DNA from: Marsupella aquatica
Taxonomy: Eukaryota; Marchantiophyta
Length of the DNA stretch: 64,000 nt
Direction: 5' to 3'
Assembly (NCBI GenBank): GCA_973895155.1
Contig: OZ316898.1
Location: 14,012,001-14,076,000, forward strand
The notes beneath the pieces are model-generated. The model did not search any database. It worked only from the letters and a program-made list of their open reading frames with translations, and was not told the DNA's origin. Below, piece by piece: positions 49,377-58,799 of this stretch. Every line of letters starts with the position of its first letter. Within the stretch, counting starts at the first letter, position 1. A program made the position numbers and the translations under genes.

Positions 49377-49798
49377 TCATTATGTTTCTGTACATTGTAG
49401 GACACAAGATTGGAGTCATGCAATCATTTTTCTATTTCACAAGTCATAGAACTACTTTGGACTTTACACTAGCTTGACCATTGGAGTAGGATCGACATTA
49501 TGGCTAGCCAACCTTGAATATATGTTATGATAAATGAGATGATTAATCTCACTTTGAATTTAATCATGAGTTTTTGACCAAATGATACATGTTTGTCACT
49601 TATCTATTTAATTTCAAATACAATTAATATTAATAATTTCTGTATTATGATTAATTGATTAAAATCAAATTTGGAGTGCAAAAGTGTAATTTTAAACCAA
49701 AAAGAGTGTATATTTAGTCTTGAAAAATTGTTTATTTGGAGCAAAATTAATGGACTTTTTAGAGACAAGAATGTAAATTTGAGGATCACAATCTGGAC
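49377..49798. other. AT-rich right subterminal region of the element
   Basis: No gene is present. It holds ATTTGGAGTGCAAAA, TTTATTTGGAGCAAAA and AAGAATGTAAATTTGAGGAT, which resemble motifs of the left subterminal region in direct orientation. GAGGATCACA (about 49,780-49,789) and TGTGATCCTC (49,826-49,835) form a 10-bp inverted repeat at the very end. Confidence 0.55.
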
Positions 49799-49831
49799 TT
49801 TTAAATTTCCAGTTTTAATAAATACTGTGAT
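49799..49831 (-). repeat. Right terminal inverted repeat
   Basis: Read inward on the minus strand it is ATCACAGTATTTATTAAAAC, then TGGAAATTTAAAAG, pairing with 37,362-37,394. CCTC (49,832-49,835) follows outside. Confidence 0.88.
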
Positions 49832-50655
49832 CCTCAGAAAACTGAAGTAAGGAAACAGATCAGAAGCCTCGTTCTGTATGGGTGTACCGCTTAGGCACCA
49901 CCTCCTCTCTGCCTTGAGACAACGCGAGGCCTTGAAATTTTGACTAGTTTTATTTTTCATGACATGACACTCATCCAGGACTACTCTAAGCCAACTAATC
50001 TTAAACAGTGGACCTGCAAGTCTAGGTTTTTTTACAGGTCTCTTCATACTCCCTTTTGGCACACTGGAAGTCTTTGGAGCAATGGGAGACTCCCCTGTCA
50101 TGATTGAGTACGTAGTGACAACCACGTCATGGCTTGAAATAAAGTTGATGTCTTTATTCCTCTTGTTGTGGTAGAGGAGGACCTTCACTTTTGCTATCTT
50201 GGAGGTCCTTGCAGCTATTTCTTGGCCCCATTGAATCACCACACTGGCTGGACAAACAACTAGAGTTGGCCCACACTTATGAGGGCGATTCGCGAGAAAT
50301 AGCGCTATGACATGCATAGTTTTCCCCATTCCCTAAAAAAATCCAAGCCAAGAAAACGGTCAGGGACCCACTCACTTGCAGACAAGGTGCGCGCGTACCC
50401 CTAACATACTCCAAAAATACCCCCAAAGTATTCCGCTGAATGAAAATAATGAGTGCGACTTCGGCTTAATTTGGGGGCTTTTGTACCTGGTCATCCGCCA
50501 ACATCCCACCAATTGGAGAGCTTTTTCCAGATTCGCATTCCAACATCCATGCAAGACCAATCCATTGGTGTGGATATAGAGCTATAGTCATTGTACCAGG
50601 TGGAGGGCATGCCTCCTCTGTCAAGTGAGACCCTTGGATATCAATCTGCGGATCC
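49832..50655 (-). pseudogene. SNF2-RING-helicase (RAD5/HLTF-type) gene, 5' part
   Basis: Exon of about 50,655-50,487 encodes LYPHQWIGLAWMLECESG and GGMLADDQ, then splices (CAG|GTACAAAAG to TTTTTTAG|GGA) to exon 50,332-49,832. That exon begins GMGKTMHVIALFLA (Walker A) and continues LVVCPASVVIQWGQEI, VVLDECHVMKN (DECH instead of the family's usual DEAH/DEAQ) and WCLSGTPIQNEASDLF. It stops in FSFLR at the insertion point of the 12.5-kb element. Together with 35,480-37,361 this is a single gene. An N-terminal region (family members often carry a HIRAN or other domain) was not found upstream of 50,655. The insertion and the nonsense codons downstream make the gene non-functional unless the whole element is removed from the transcript. 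Confidence 0.92.
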
Positions 50656-51138
50656 CGCTCACAGCCAAGTTAGATATGCTTGAACATTGTTTCTGAAAAA
50701 GCAGTAATCACACAACAAAGGAAAAAAATCGCATGTCCAATTTTTCTGCAAGATCAACCTCTAGCGCACGTATGTGTTGTGATAGAACACGCATGCACTC
50801 TGGCATAGAGGGCGGCGATTTGTGCTCACCCTGAGGACATTTCTGTTCATCCCTGGAGAATTGGGTCGCAACCTCCGATGGTTGCCCCTCACCGTCAGAC
50901 GCACCATCCCCTTCCTCGTCCTCTCGTGAGCCATCTTCTCCTTCCTCGTCCTCTCATCCTCTCGTGATCCATCATCCCCTTCCTCGTCCTCCTGTGAGCC
51001 ACTGTCCCCGTCCTTGTCCTCTTCTGAGCCAGCCTCCCCTTCCTCGTCCTCTTGTGAGCCATTGTCCCCTTTCTCCTTGTCGTCCTCCTCATGATCATCT
51101 GCGTGTTGTTCGACCATAAGCTCCTCCAGCGAATACCC
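50656..51138. other. Intergenic DNA with an acidic-coding minisatellite
   Basis: Between about 50,930 and 51,090 a roughly 36-bp unit (GTCCTCnTGTGAGCCA and CCCCTTCCTC) is repeated. On the minus strand it would encode GSQEDEEG-type acidic repeats within a frame 51,117-50,761. Whether this is translated is unknown. It may be the tail of the unrecognised gene at 51,139-51,806. Confidence 0.4.
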
Positions 51139-51806
51139 TTAGTGTACAAGAATCTGCGTTATAGCAGTGCCACAGTAGCAAGGAAGTCGTTTGTCTATGA
51201 CACCATTCTTTGATAGGTGTGACTTTAACCTGAGGATCTCACTCGTCAGATTATCGTACACCAAATGTGCCCAATCGGGCTTCACCATGGGAGTTTCAGC
51301 TCCTCTACAACGATCACGTACCCTAATCGTATCCCACCAATACGCCCAGTATACCCACATGTCTTTTGAGGTGACTTGAGTGGGTTTGCTCTTGCCTGAG
51401 AGCAATTCAAAAATTGCCCTGATTATCCCACACCACTGCATATATGGCGCAGTGATTTTGTCTAGACTGTATGGGTTGCCTTTCGTCTTGGCAGAAAACA
51501 TGGAATTTAGTTGACCTTGGACCAACCCAGGTTTAAATCGGGCCCATTCTCCAGACGGAAAAGCAAATGCAGCTTGCAATACCTCTCTGTTGAATGTGTG
51601 AGTTGCACCCCGAAATGACACACAGTTCGACCTTGATCATACCCTACTATGAACTCCTTTACAGCAGGAATTGCAACTCTGGGCCAGTCGAGTTCAAAAC
51701 ATGGAACCAAACCAGCTTTTCTAGCTAAATTATGGTCTGCAGGGGCCATCCCTAGATAATGCCGTATTACCCTCCCCGAGCATGACTTCCAAATCGTCTC
51801 CGTCAC
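51139..51806 (-). pseudogene. Unrecognised transposon-type protein remnant, frameshifted
   Basis: Two overlapping minus-strand frames form one conceptual protein with a shift near 51,610. The first part (51,806 down) reads VPCFELDWPRVAIPAVKEFI and GYDQGRTV. The second (51,621 down) reads SFRGATHTFNREVLQAAFAF and later MWVYWAYWWDTIRVRDRC. The arrangement of a conserved strand with an F-x-G turn, then F-x-FP, recalls the loosely defined putative plant transposon protein families that accompany mobile elements. I cannot name a function. It may be a second gene of the neighbouring tnp2-like element or an independent relic. Confidence 0.4.
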
Positions 51807-52555
51807 GACTATACAAACAAAGTAGGCCTTAGTTGCGCCATTCTAACAATCGATCAATATACTTCATGCGGAATTAAGAACCAAAGGAGTTGAGTGAAAG
51901 AGGGGTACATACGATCTGTGATATCCTCGTCGCTCTGCATCAACAATGCGACTGGCGCTGGACGATCATGTCGACGAACCATACTTTCACCAATCCTCCA
52001 ACGTCACCCCGCGCTCGTCGATACTTGCTTCCGTCGCTAACACCCCAAGTGTTATCCAATGGCAGACTTGTCAGCCACAAAGATCTACGAAACCTACACA
52101 ATCAAAGACTGGAGCTCAGGAGCTCGCACCATTGCCCAAAGCTTATAAGGAATTCCTCATAGGGCGTTCATGTGCGCAGTGGCATGCATCATTTAGTCAC
52201 TACAGTTTCAGTAGTAGATCTCACAACAAAGATTCTATCTCCGATCGGTGGCACCGCCCTTTCACTACCCCAACGTACATTTTATCACGTTCCCAAGTAA
52301 CCTGGTAATACCCATCCATTATGTCATGTCCGACCCAGAATCCAATGATATTCGTGACCCATGCCGTCCCCGATCATACCCCGTGCGAAGCACCATAGCG
52401 TCACCATCACAGGCTCACGTCTGACCTGCATCTCACACATCCTACGGTCTGCATCCTGGTCAGTATTCAGTTATTGACAAAACGATGCCTCTCAAGTGTT
52501 GTCATATCCCATAGTATCTTTCTTTTTGTCGTACTTGGGACTTTCCATGGTATTA
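51807..52555. other. Non-coding DNA between the unrecognised remnant and the tnp2-like gene
   Basis: No recognisable gene. Open frames here on the plus strand are unsupported. The segment may be 3' sequence of the tnp2-like element. Confidence 0.35.
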
Positions 52556-55500
52556 CTATACGGTATTCCACCGTACAGGGATACCATGGTGAAGTCCAAT
52601 TGCACGAAAATCAAGCCTCAATGCAACTAATCTTTGAAAGGTGATGTGTTCATCAATTTGTGACGCTGCCTTGTAGATTGGGCAACTTGACCGAGAACCC
52701 TGTACAGACAACCAGCTCACACCAACCTTCCCGAGGTCCTTCTTATTATGATTTGCATTGTGTGATTCTGCCATGTCATCCCCTCCCTCCTCCTCCTCCT
52801 CCTCCCCGTCAGAAGCACCGTCCACTCCTACATCCCCCGCTTGCATTTCCGTTGCCGCATCGCGCCTGGGAAGGAGGACTTCCCTTACAACACACAGGTC
52901 AGGGATGGAAAGTGAGTCCGCTATTGCAATCATTATGTCCCCTACCTTTGGGAAAGGAGGGCAGTTTGCAATTGTGGTAGGGAGTTCCCGTACTAAAGTA
53001 TCTCCAATCTCCAAGGCTACAACCTCCCTCCCGCCTCTTCGAATTGGGAAGAACTTGTGTAGAATTCTTGACATAGGCCTACAGTTGTTGCCATGTGCGT
53101 GATATACTTTTGGTTCCAAAAGAGTAAACAGGGAATACTCATCTCGTTCCCAAGACAGTAAATTTCGCCGAGGATCCTGTGTATACTGTTGTTTATACCA
53201 ATCCGCCTCAAAGAATATGTCCATGTGGCCATCGAATTCATGCATGAAAATCTTTTGGAGTACTGCTTTCCAGTTTTGAGGATGTGAAGCATCTGTACTC
53301 CCATCTACCAGTACAACAACGTGATCGCCAGGCCTGTACACTTCAGCTCTCCACACAGCTGATCGCAATGGAGTGCAAGATTCACTAATTTCGTGGTCCT
53401 CACTGATGTTGAATACTCCAACATCTGTCCAATGCTGCTTCAATGACATCCTGGCGGACAGCCCCAGTTTCTTTGTCAGCTTCCTATTTGAGCCTATGCC
53501 AACCCCTTTGCTCAACAACATGTGCTTGCAACCATATGACTCCACAGAGGATATCATACTATCCCACAATTCCATCGCTAGAATTTGACTTGAAACTATT
53601 GGCACCGAATTCCTGTGCCAGTGTGGGCATTCAGATGGTGGTACAGTGACTCTGCACCTGTGCTCCTTACGATGCTCCGCAGGTACACGCAGGGATGCAT
53701 GAACTTTCTCCAAAGCCCTCTGATGAGGGAAAAGTCCATCGTCATCTTCCCAAATGTACGACGATATTTTTGTGAAAAAGCGTCGTGCAAAATGAAGAGA
53801 ATAAGTGACTTCCTGGTCCTTCTGATTTGTTCTGGTGTGTCCATAGTCTGATACCATCCTCTCGAAGCGGTAGCACCAATAAACATAGTGTGGGCCATGT
53901 TGTTCTATCCCATCAAATATCTCTCCGCTCCCTAAAAATTGGGATCAAAACACATTGGGATTAGAACATCACCTCAGTGCAATGATGGATCGACCAACAA
54001 TGAATACCCACTATCATCATGGTCATGTAGCAAGTGTAAACAAAATGACTCACCAGCAACATGCTCTAGAATTGCTCCATTTGGGCCCCAAGCCTCTTCT
54101 GAGCGAACTCTCCAAGAAGCCAGTAGAGACCTGCCTTTTTTCAATGTGGCTGTAGTCCAACCCTCTTGTCTACTTCTAATATAAAAGAGGCGTGCAATCT
54201 CTACCAAAAGAATCCCAAGCGTCAAGGTCAGAGTGGACACTAATGTCCATCTGTTGGAGGATATGAGGCAGACAATACAATATGAATCGCGTGAACTCTT
54301 CAGCCTTGAAGTATCCCAATCTTTCAAAAGGTTGTTTAGGCCACCTTCCATCAAAACCTCTCGGTTTCCTAGCAGTAACCTCCTCCAGAGCATCTTCAAA
54401 CTGTTTTTGATGTTGACGGGGAACACTCGAAACTAGAAGCTCGCAGTATTTCTTGAAAAGGCACAAGGCAAGGATATGCATTGTATCATACACCAGATCC
54501 TTGCTCAAACAAAATCCAGTAAGCTCATGTAGTCGCCAAGCCCTGGTCATGTTTGAAATCCCGCACTCCCTGCTTATCTTCATCCTCTCTGCAGTTGTTC
54601 CTGCCCTGGTCATGTTCCTGGCCGCCTCCCTCACCTCTTCAATTTTCCGTGTAGGTGGTGGATATCTCATCTGCATCCTATTGTTGTCATACACAGCCCT
54701 TCCCAGAAAACCTCGGGGTTGTGATTGGTCAGTCTCCTTTCGAGGATGATCAAACTTGCACTTCATCCATCGAGTGCTCATTTTACAATTCCTACAAGCG
54801 GAATAACCTGTAACATTCCAGCCCCCAAATTTACATTGTGCGGGATGATCTCCAGTGAAAACTGCTAACAGTGCTCGTAGCACACACCTGGAGTCATTCG
54901 ATACATTATCCTCTTCAGCCAATAATTCCATAGGGTAATTGTAATCCACCTCTATCCCATCCACAAAAAACTCCTCCAGTTCTCTTATGAATGGTTCTAA
55001 GAAAGCATCCAAGCATTTCAGCTTTTTTTTTCCTACGTCGTCGTCATCACATGGCGGGATAAAAAGAATAGGGATAGGTGGAATTTTGGTTTGAGACCCG
55101 GCGCTTAAAACTTGGACCTCTACAGTCTAGGTGCTTTTGTGGGCAGTCTTGGCAGACTGAAATCCATCCCAGTGTGCCATGAGTGCAATATTTTGGGGAT
55201 CACCCTGCATGCGGTGGGTCACACTAGTTAGACAAAAGTTACTCTATCATAACCCATAAATACCCTAAAAATACCCAGACCATACCCTGGTCATACAAAA
55301 GTGCGCAACAACAGTAACGCAAGAAGAAATCACTAACCTTTGCAAATTGTTTCGGGGCCATGACTCGAGATCCGCAATCTGAGCATTGGAAGTCGTATTG
55401 TTTGCTAACATTATCCCAGTTGGCAGTATCCAACAACTCAGGACATTTATTTGGTGTTGTTGAATAGCAAGCATAACAGTTTCGGCATAACACGGGAATC

Positions 55501-56633
55501 TCAAACTGTGTGCCAGTGTCCCAAAAGTAGGATAGCTCGGAAGCACGGTAGCCGTCCCACCATTCCTTGTACACAGGTCTGGGCATGGAATCCTTCTTAA
55601 ACCACTTATCTTTGTCCCTCCACATTGCCTGGAACTCATGACAAACAGATCGACTGCTACATAACTTCCGCAACATGGGACCAATGGGGAAATATTCAAA
55701 CCGGAGCATCTCCTTGCGAGCCGTGCCGCAACCATCCAATGGGCAACGTTCCGAACAACGCAAACAATCCCTGGCTAGATGCCACTTTGTCCCTGCGATT
55801 GAACAACTGCACTTCAATCCAGTTTGGACATTGTAGTCATCTTGGTGCGACGGCGGTAGGACTACGGGAGCATGCCAGTTTGGCTTCTGTCCAATACACA
55901 TTCTCCACCGCTGCATTTTTGGCATACCATATGCCTCAAACGTGCCACACAAACCCTTGAATGATGACAATGCATCAATTCCATGGTGTCCTCCATCCCA
56001 CGTCACACCAGCGTGCCTTAGGAGTGCGCCCAATCCTACATTTGCCATGTCGGATGGAGGGTCGGGTGAAGGTGTCAAATTTGTAGATGGGGGAATCTGA
56101 ATCTTCCCGAATAGCATTTTCAAATTGCTATCCTGCAATGCCTGAGGCATTTTAGCCTCGTCAAGCATTGATTGTAATCTCCAAGTCTGTCGATAAATTG
56201 CTTCGTCCACGGTCAGTATTCTTCGAGGCATTATGTGGATACCATACTGCATGGGAAGCGTTTGACCAATCCCATCAACATCCAGGTCCTGCAAATCATT
56301 TCTTCCAACGTCATCATTCCCGTCTCCTCCTGTAAGTGCCCTGTACAACAAAGTTGGGGCCGTATATCTGTGTTCTTGTCGGGACATTTGAACACCTAAG
56401 AAGTTGGCAGAATGACCGTCTTGATGCGATAGGCCATGGCCATCCGGATGCCCACGGTCCACTAAAAACTTTGCAGGAATGACCCTGCCTGTCTTGTCAT
56501 AGTTTGCATGTCGTCTTCGATTCCTTGGGCTCACAAAATCATACCCATCCCGTAAGCGTGAACATTTGTACTGACAGGTGCATTGTTCCTTCGGTTCTGG
56601 CGTCATGGTGCACACTGCCGTTCCTGTGTACAA
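52556..56633 (-). pseudogene. tnp2-like (CACTA/EnSpm-type, Transposase_21-like) transposase, decayed
   Basis: Three exons join in phase. Exon 56,633-55,338 has a Cys-rich start (CTCQYKCSRLRDGYDFV, H) and further Cys/His clusters. Exon 55,204-54,054 holds the catalytic-region landmarks HWDGFQSAKTAHKS, LDAFLEPFIRELEEFFVDG, and LLAVFTGDHPAQCKFGGW, then GYSACRNCKM. Exon 53,931-52,556 includes GPHYVYWCYRFERM and an acidic Glu-rich tail. WDGF, TGDHPA and the GY-x-AC-x-x-C zinc motif in this order are typical of tnp2-type transposases. It is broken by TAG 55,127-55,129 and a frameshift around 54,190. Terminal inverted repeats starting CACTA were not found, so the element's limits are unknown. Confidence 0.75.
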
Positions 56634-57743
56634 AATATTGCAACGAAGTCGATTCAGAATTCCTCAGGAGGTGGATGTGCGCGGTGGGATTGTCGGAAGG
56701 ACGATTGGAGAAGTTCATTATTATGTTGAATACTGTGCATAATTAGGTGGGGCCCACAGCATTCATGACTCCGGGAAAGCATTCAAACGTCCTTGTTGCA
56801 TGTGAGCGAATGTGCTACAGTAGGTGGGAAACCTTATCGTTGACCCTGCAAGCCCGGGGCCACTGCCTCTAATCCCTCTAAGGCAGTCACTCACCATGTT
56901 GAATTCATGCTTATGCTATTCAAATTTGAAGTTCATGTGTATGGTTTTCTTTCTTGGGCAGCTTACTCCGGGAGTTTATTGACATTTTTGGTTCAAAGTG
57001 CATGTTTTTTATTATTGTTGGGACATTGAAATTGTTGTTGGGCCCTGTCTAGGTCTTTATTTATTTTGTATCCGACCCATCCTTTCTTACAATATGGTCT
57101 ATGTAAATAGAATTGTCATCCAAGCTTTTTAATGGCATTCCAGTTCACCAAATGCATACCAGCTAGTTATAGGGGCTGGCCATGACATCAGCCATCTCAA
57201 ATGTCACAAGATTAGTGTCACACGTACTAATTATTGTGTGACCCTGAAATACCCTGCTGCCTCAATCTTACGTGCTCATGTCAATTTGTTTTGGGGTTAA
57301 GGACCCCCAATGTACCATTTGAAAATAGGTCATTGGTTGATACCCCCTTCTTAAATGAAGATAGAGTCCCTGGGTCCTTACTCCGTGTATATTAATGGAA
57401 CCGGTCCGTGAACGTCCCTCTCCTCCAAACCCATTTAGTACTATTTTTTGCCCTTTTAAAAAGCTCTTATTAGTATTAATAAATTATTTTTGGGTCATTA
57501 AAAAAGTCCTTTAGGCTATTATAATCTTCATCAAAATGACATTAAATATGCTCTTCAGGTGTTACAAAATTGTTTTCATCAAAGAGATTCTAAGTCAAAC
57601 AAATTGGAATAAACATTTCACATTATCAAAAGCAAAAATAGGAACAACATATTCTTTATGTACACACTTCCTCGCAAGAAGGTAGGAGTCGAGGCATTTA
57701 AGAGTCAAACAAACTCATACAAGTATCCAAATTTAAGTTGTAA
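56634..57743. other. Non-coding region upstream of the tnp2-like gene
   Basis: A splice acceptor (TTTGTACACAG) at about 56,625 hints that the tnp2-like gene has a 5' exon in this stretch. Otherwise no gene, RNA or clear terminal repeat was recognised. Confidence 0.35.
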
Positions 57744-58799
57744 ACATCCTACAACATAGTGACGGACCAAACGAGAAGTATGACCACCAAACGAGAAGTG
57801 TGTTTTCAATTTCACAAAAAACGGCAAAAAATCACTAAAATTAAGATCAAAAACGCTATTTTGAGGATGAATCCAAAATCGCATCCAACATCGGATTTCA
57901 AATCGAGATACTGTCGACACAAAAACAAAGAATTGTCACAATCCAGAATTCTGATACACTTCATCTAAAAAAAGTGCAAATTCCAAAACCTAGAAAAACA
58001 ATGCTTTTCATGTGATCCTTCTAAAAGCTAAATCCAAGCGTAAAACAAAATGAGTAAAACACAAGATTTCATTTTTGCCATCAAAATGGCAAACTGAAAA
58101 TGGGATACGACGTATCCCATTTCGGATTCAACCGTTGAACGTGGACGAAAACCGTACCAAATCATTCTCTTGACGCTTCCATTTAACTTCGGGTTAAAAA
58201 TATTTGAATTTTTAACTGCGGTAAAACCAAAAACTGTGAAAAACTGACCGCGGACTACAGTCGACCCACACAGTTAGTTAAGTTAACCCAATGACATGTT
58301 CGGAAATTTTTTAGCCCATAACGCATGATGAATACGAGATGGGATCCAAGTATCCACTATCGTATTCAACCTCAATGTTTTCCACCTGCAACTTTGCATC
58401 AGGAGATCTTTCGACATGAATACTAACTGAGATCCATGGATCCCATTTTTTTTGCAAGTCCAAAAACTCATCGGGAAAACAGGAGGATGAGTTTGAACTT
58501 TTCGCATTGCATTCCTTGATATTCTAGTTTGAAGACCAACTGGGATCCGCGACGACTTCCTCAAAAATCTACAATTTAAATTTCAGCATTCCTTGAAAAG
58601 ACAGACTCTCACTTTAAAAAACCCTGTCAAACGTATTCGTGTCGATTTTTCCCATTTTTTAAATTTGAAAAACTAGTTTGTAGGGGGAATAGTAATCCGG
58701 TATGCAAGACTTTTTTGCCTTAGAATTTTTTTTCGCCGCGGGCAAAACGAGAAGTGTGGTCACACTTCTCGTTTGGTCCGTCACTGTGTTCTACGCTGT
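57744..58799. mobile_element. 1.06-kb non-coding element with about 44-bp terminal inverted repeats
   Basis: The left end contains AACATAGTGACGGACCAAAC, then GAGAAGTATGACCAC (to 57,787). The right end (58,756-58,799), read on the minus strand, contains AACACAGTGACGGACCAAAC, then GAGAAGTGTGACCAC. The inside is AT-rich without a credible protein, so it would be non-autonomous. Long TIRs suggest Mutator-like, while the CAGTGACGGA core also recalls hAT ends. A target duplication could not be fixed because the repeat edge is fuzzy. Confidence 0.72.
58744..58773. repeat. 14-bp perfect inverted repeat beside the right TIR
   Basis: AAACGAGAAGTGTG and CACACTTCTCGTTT are separated by GT. The same AAACGAGAAGT motif is instead directly repeated at the left end (57,769 and 57,788), so the two ends are not symmetrical here. 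Confidence 0.9.

Larger units (their letters stand above)
37362..49831. mobile_element. 12,470-bp TIR DNA transposon with DUF7869-type transposase and methyltransferase-like/FCP1-like cargo
   Basis: The left end reads ATCACTATATTCATTAAAAG. The right end, read inward on the minus strand, is ATCACAGTATTTATTAAAAC, followed on both sides by TGGAA. About 24 of the first 28 positions agree. CCTC directly flanks both ends (37,358-37,361 and 49,832-49,835), a 4-bp target duplication. Removing the element plus one CCTC joins the SNF2 exon in frame (FLR then YYPLGEW), which is what the family has at this point. Inside are a minus-strand transposase toward the left end and plus-strand cargo toward the right end, with a minisatellite spacer between them. 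A 4-bp duplication and DDD-type transposase would fit the Sola-like superfamilies. That assignment is inference, not demonstrated. Confidence 0.9.

Noticed and set aside
49604-49831. Continuation of the SNF2 frame past FLR into ITVFIKTGN
   Set aside because: This is read-through into the element's terminal repeat; similarity to SNF2 ends exactly at the insertion point.
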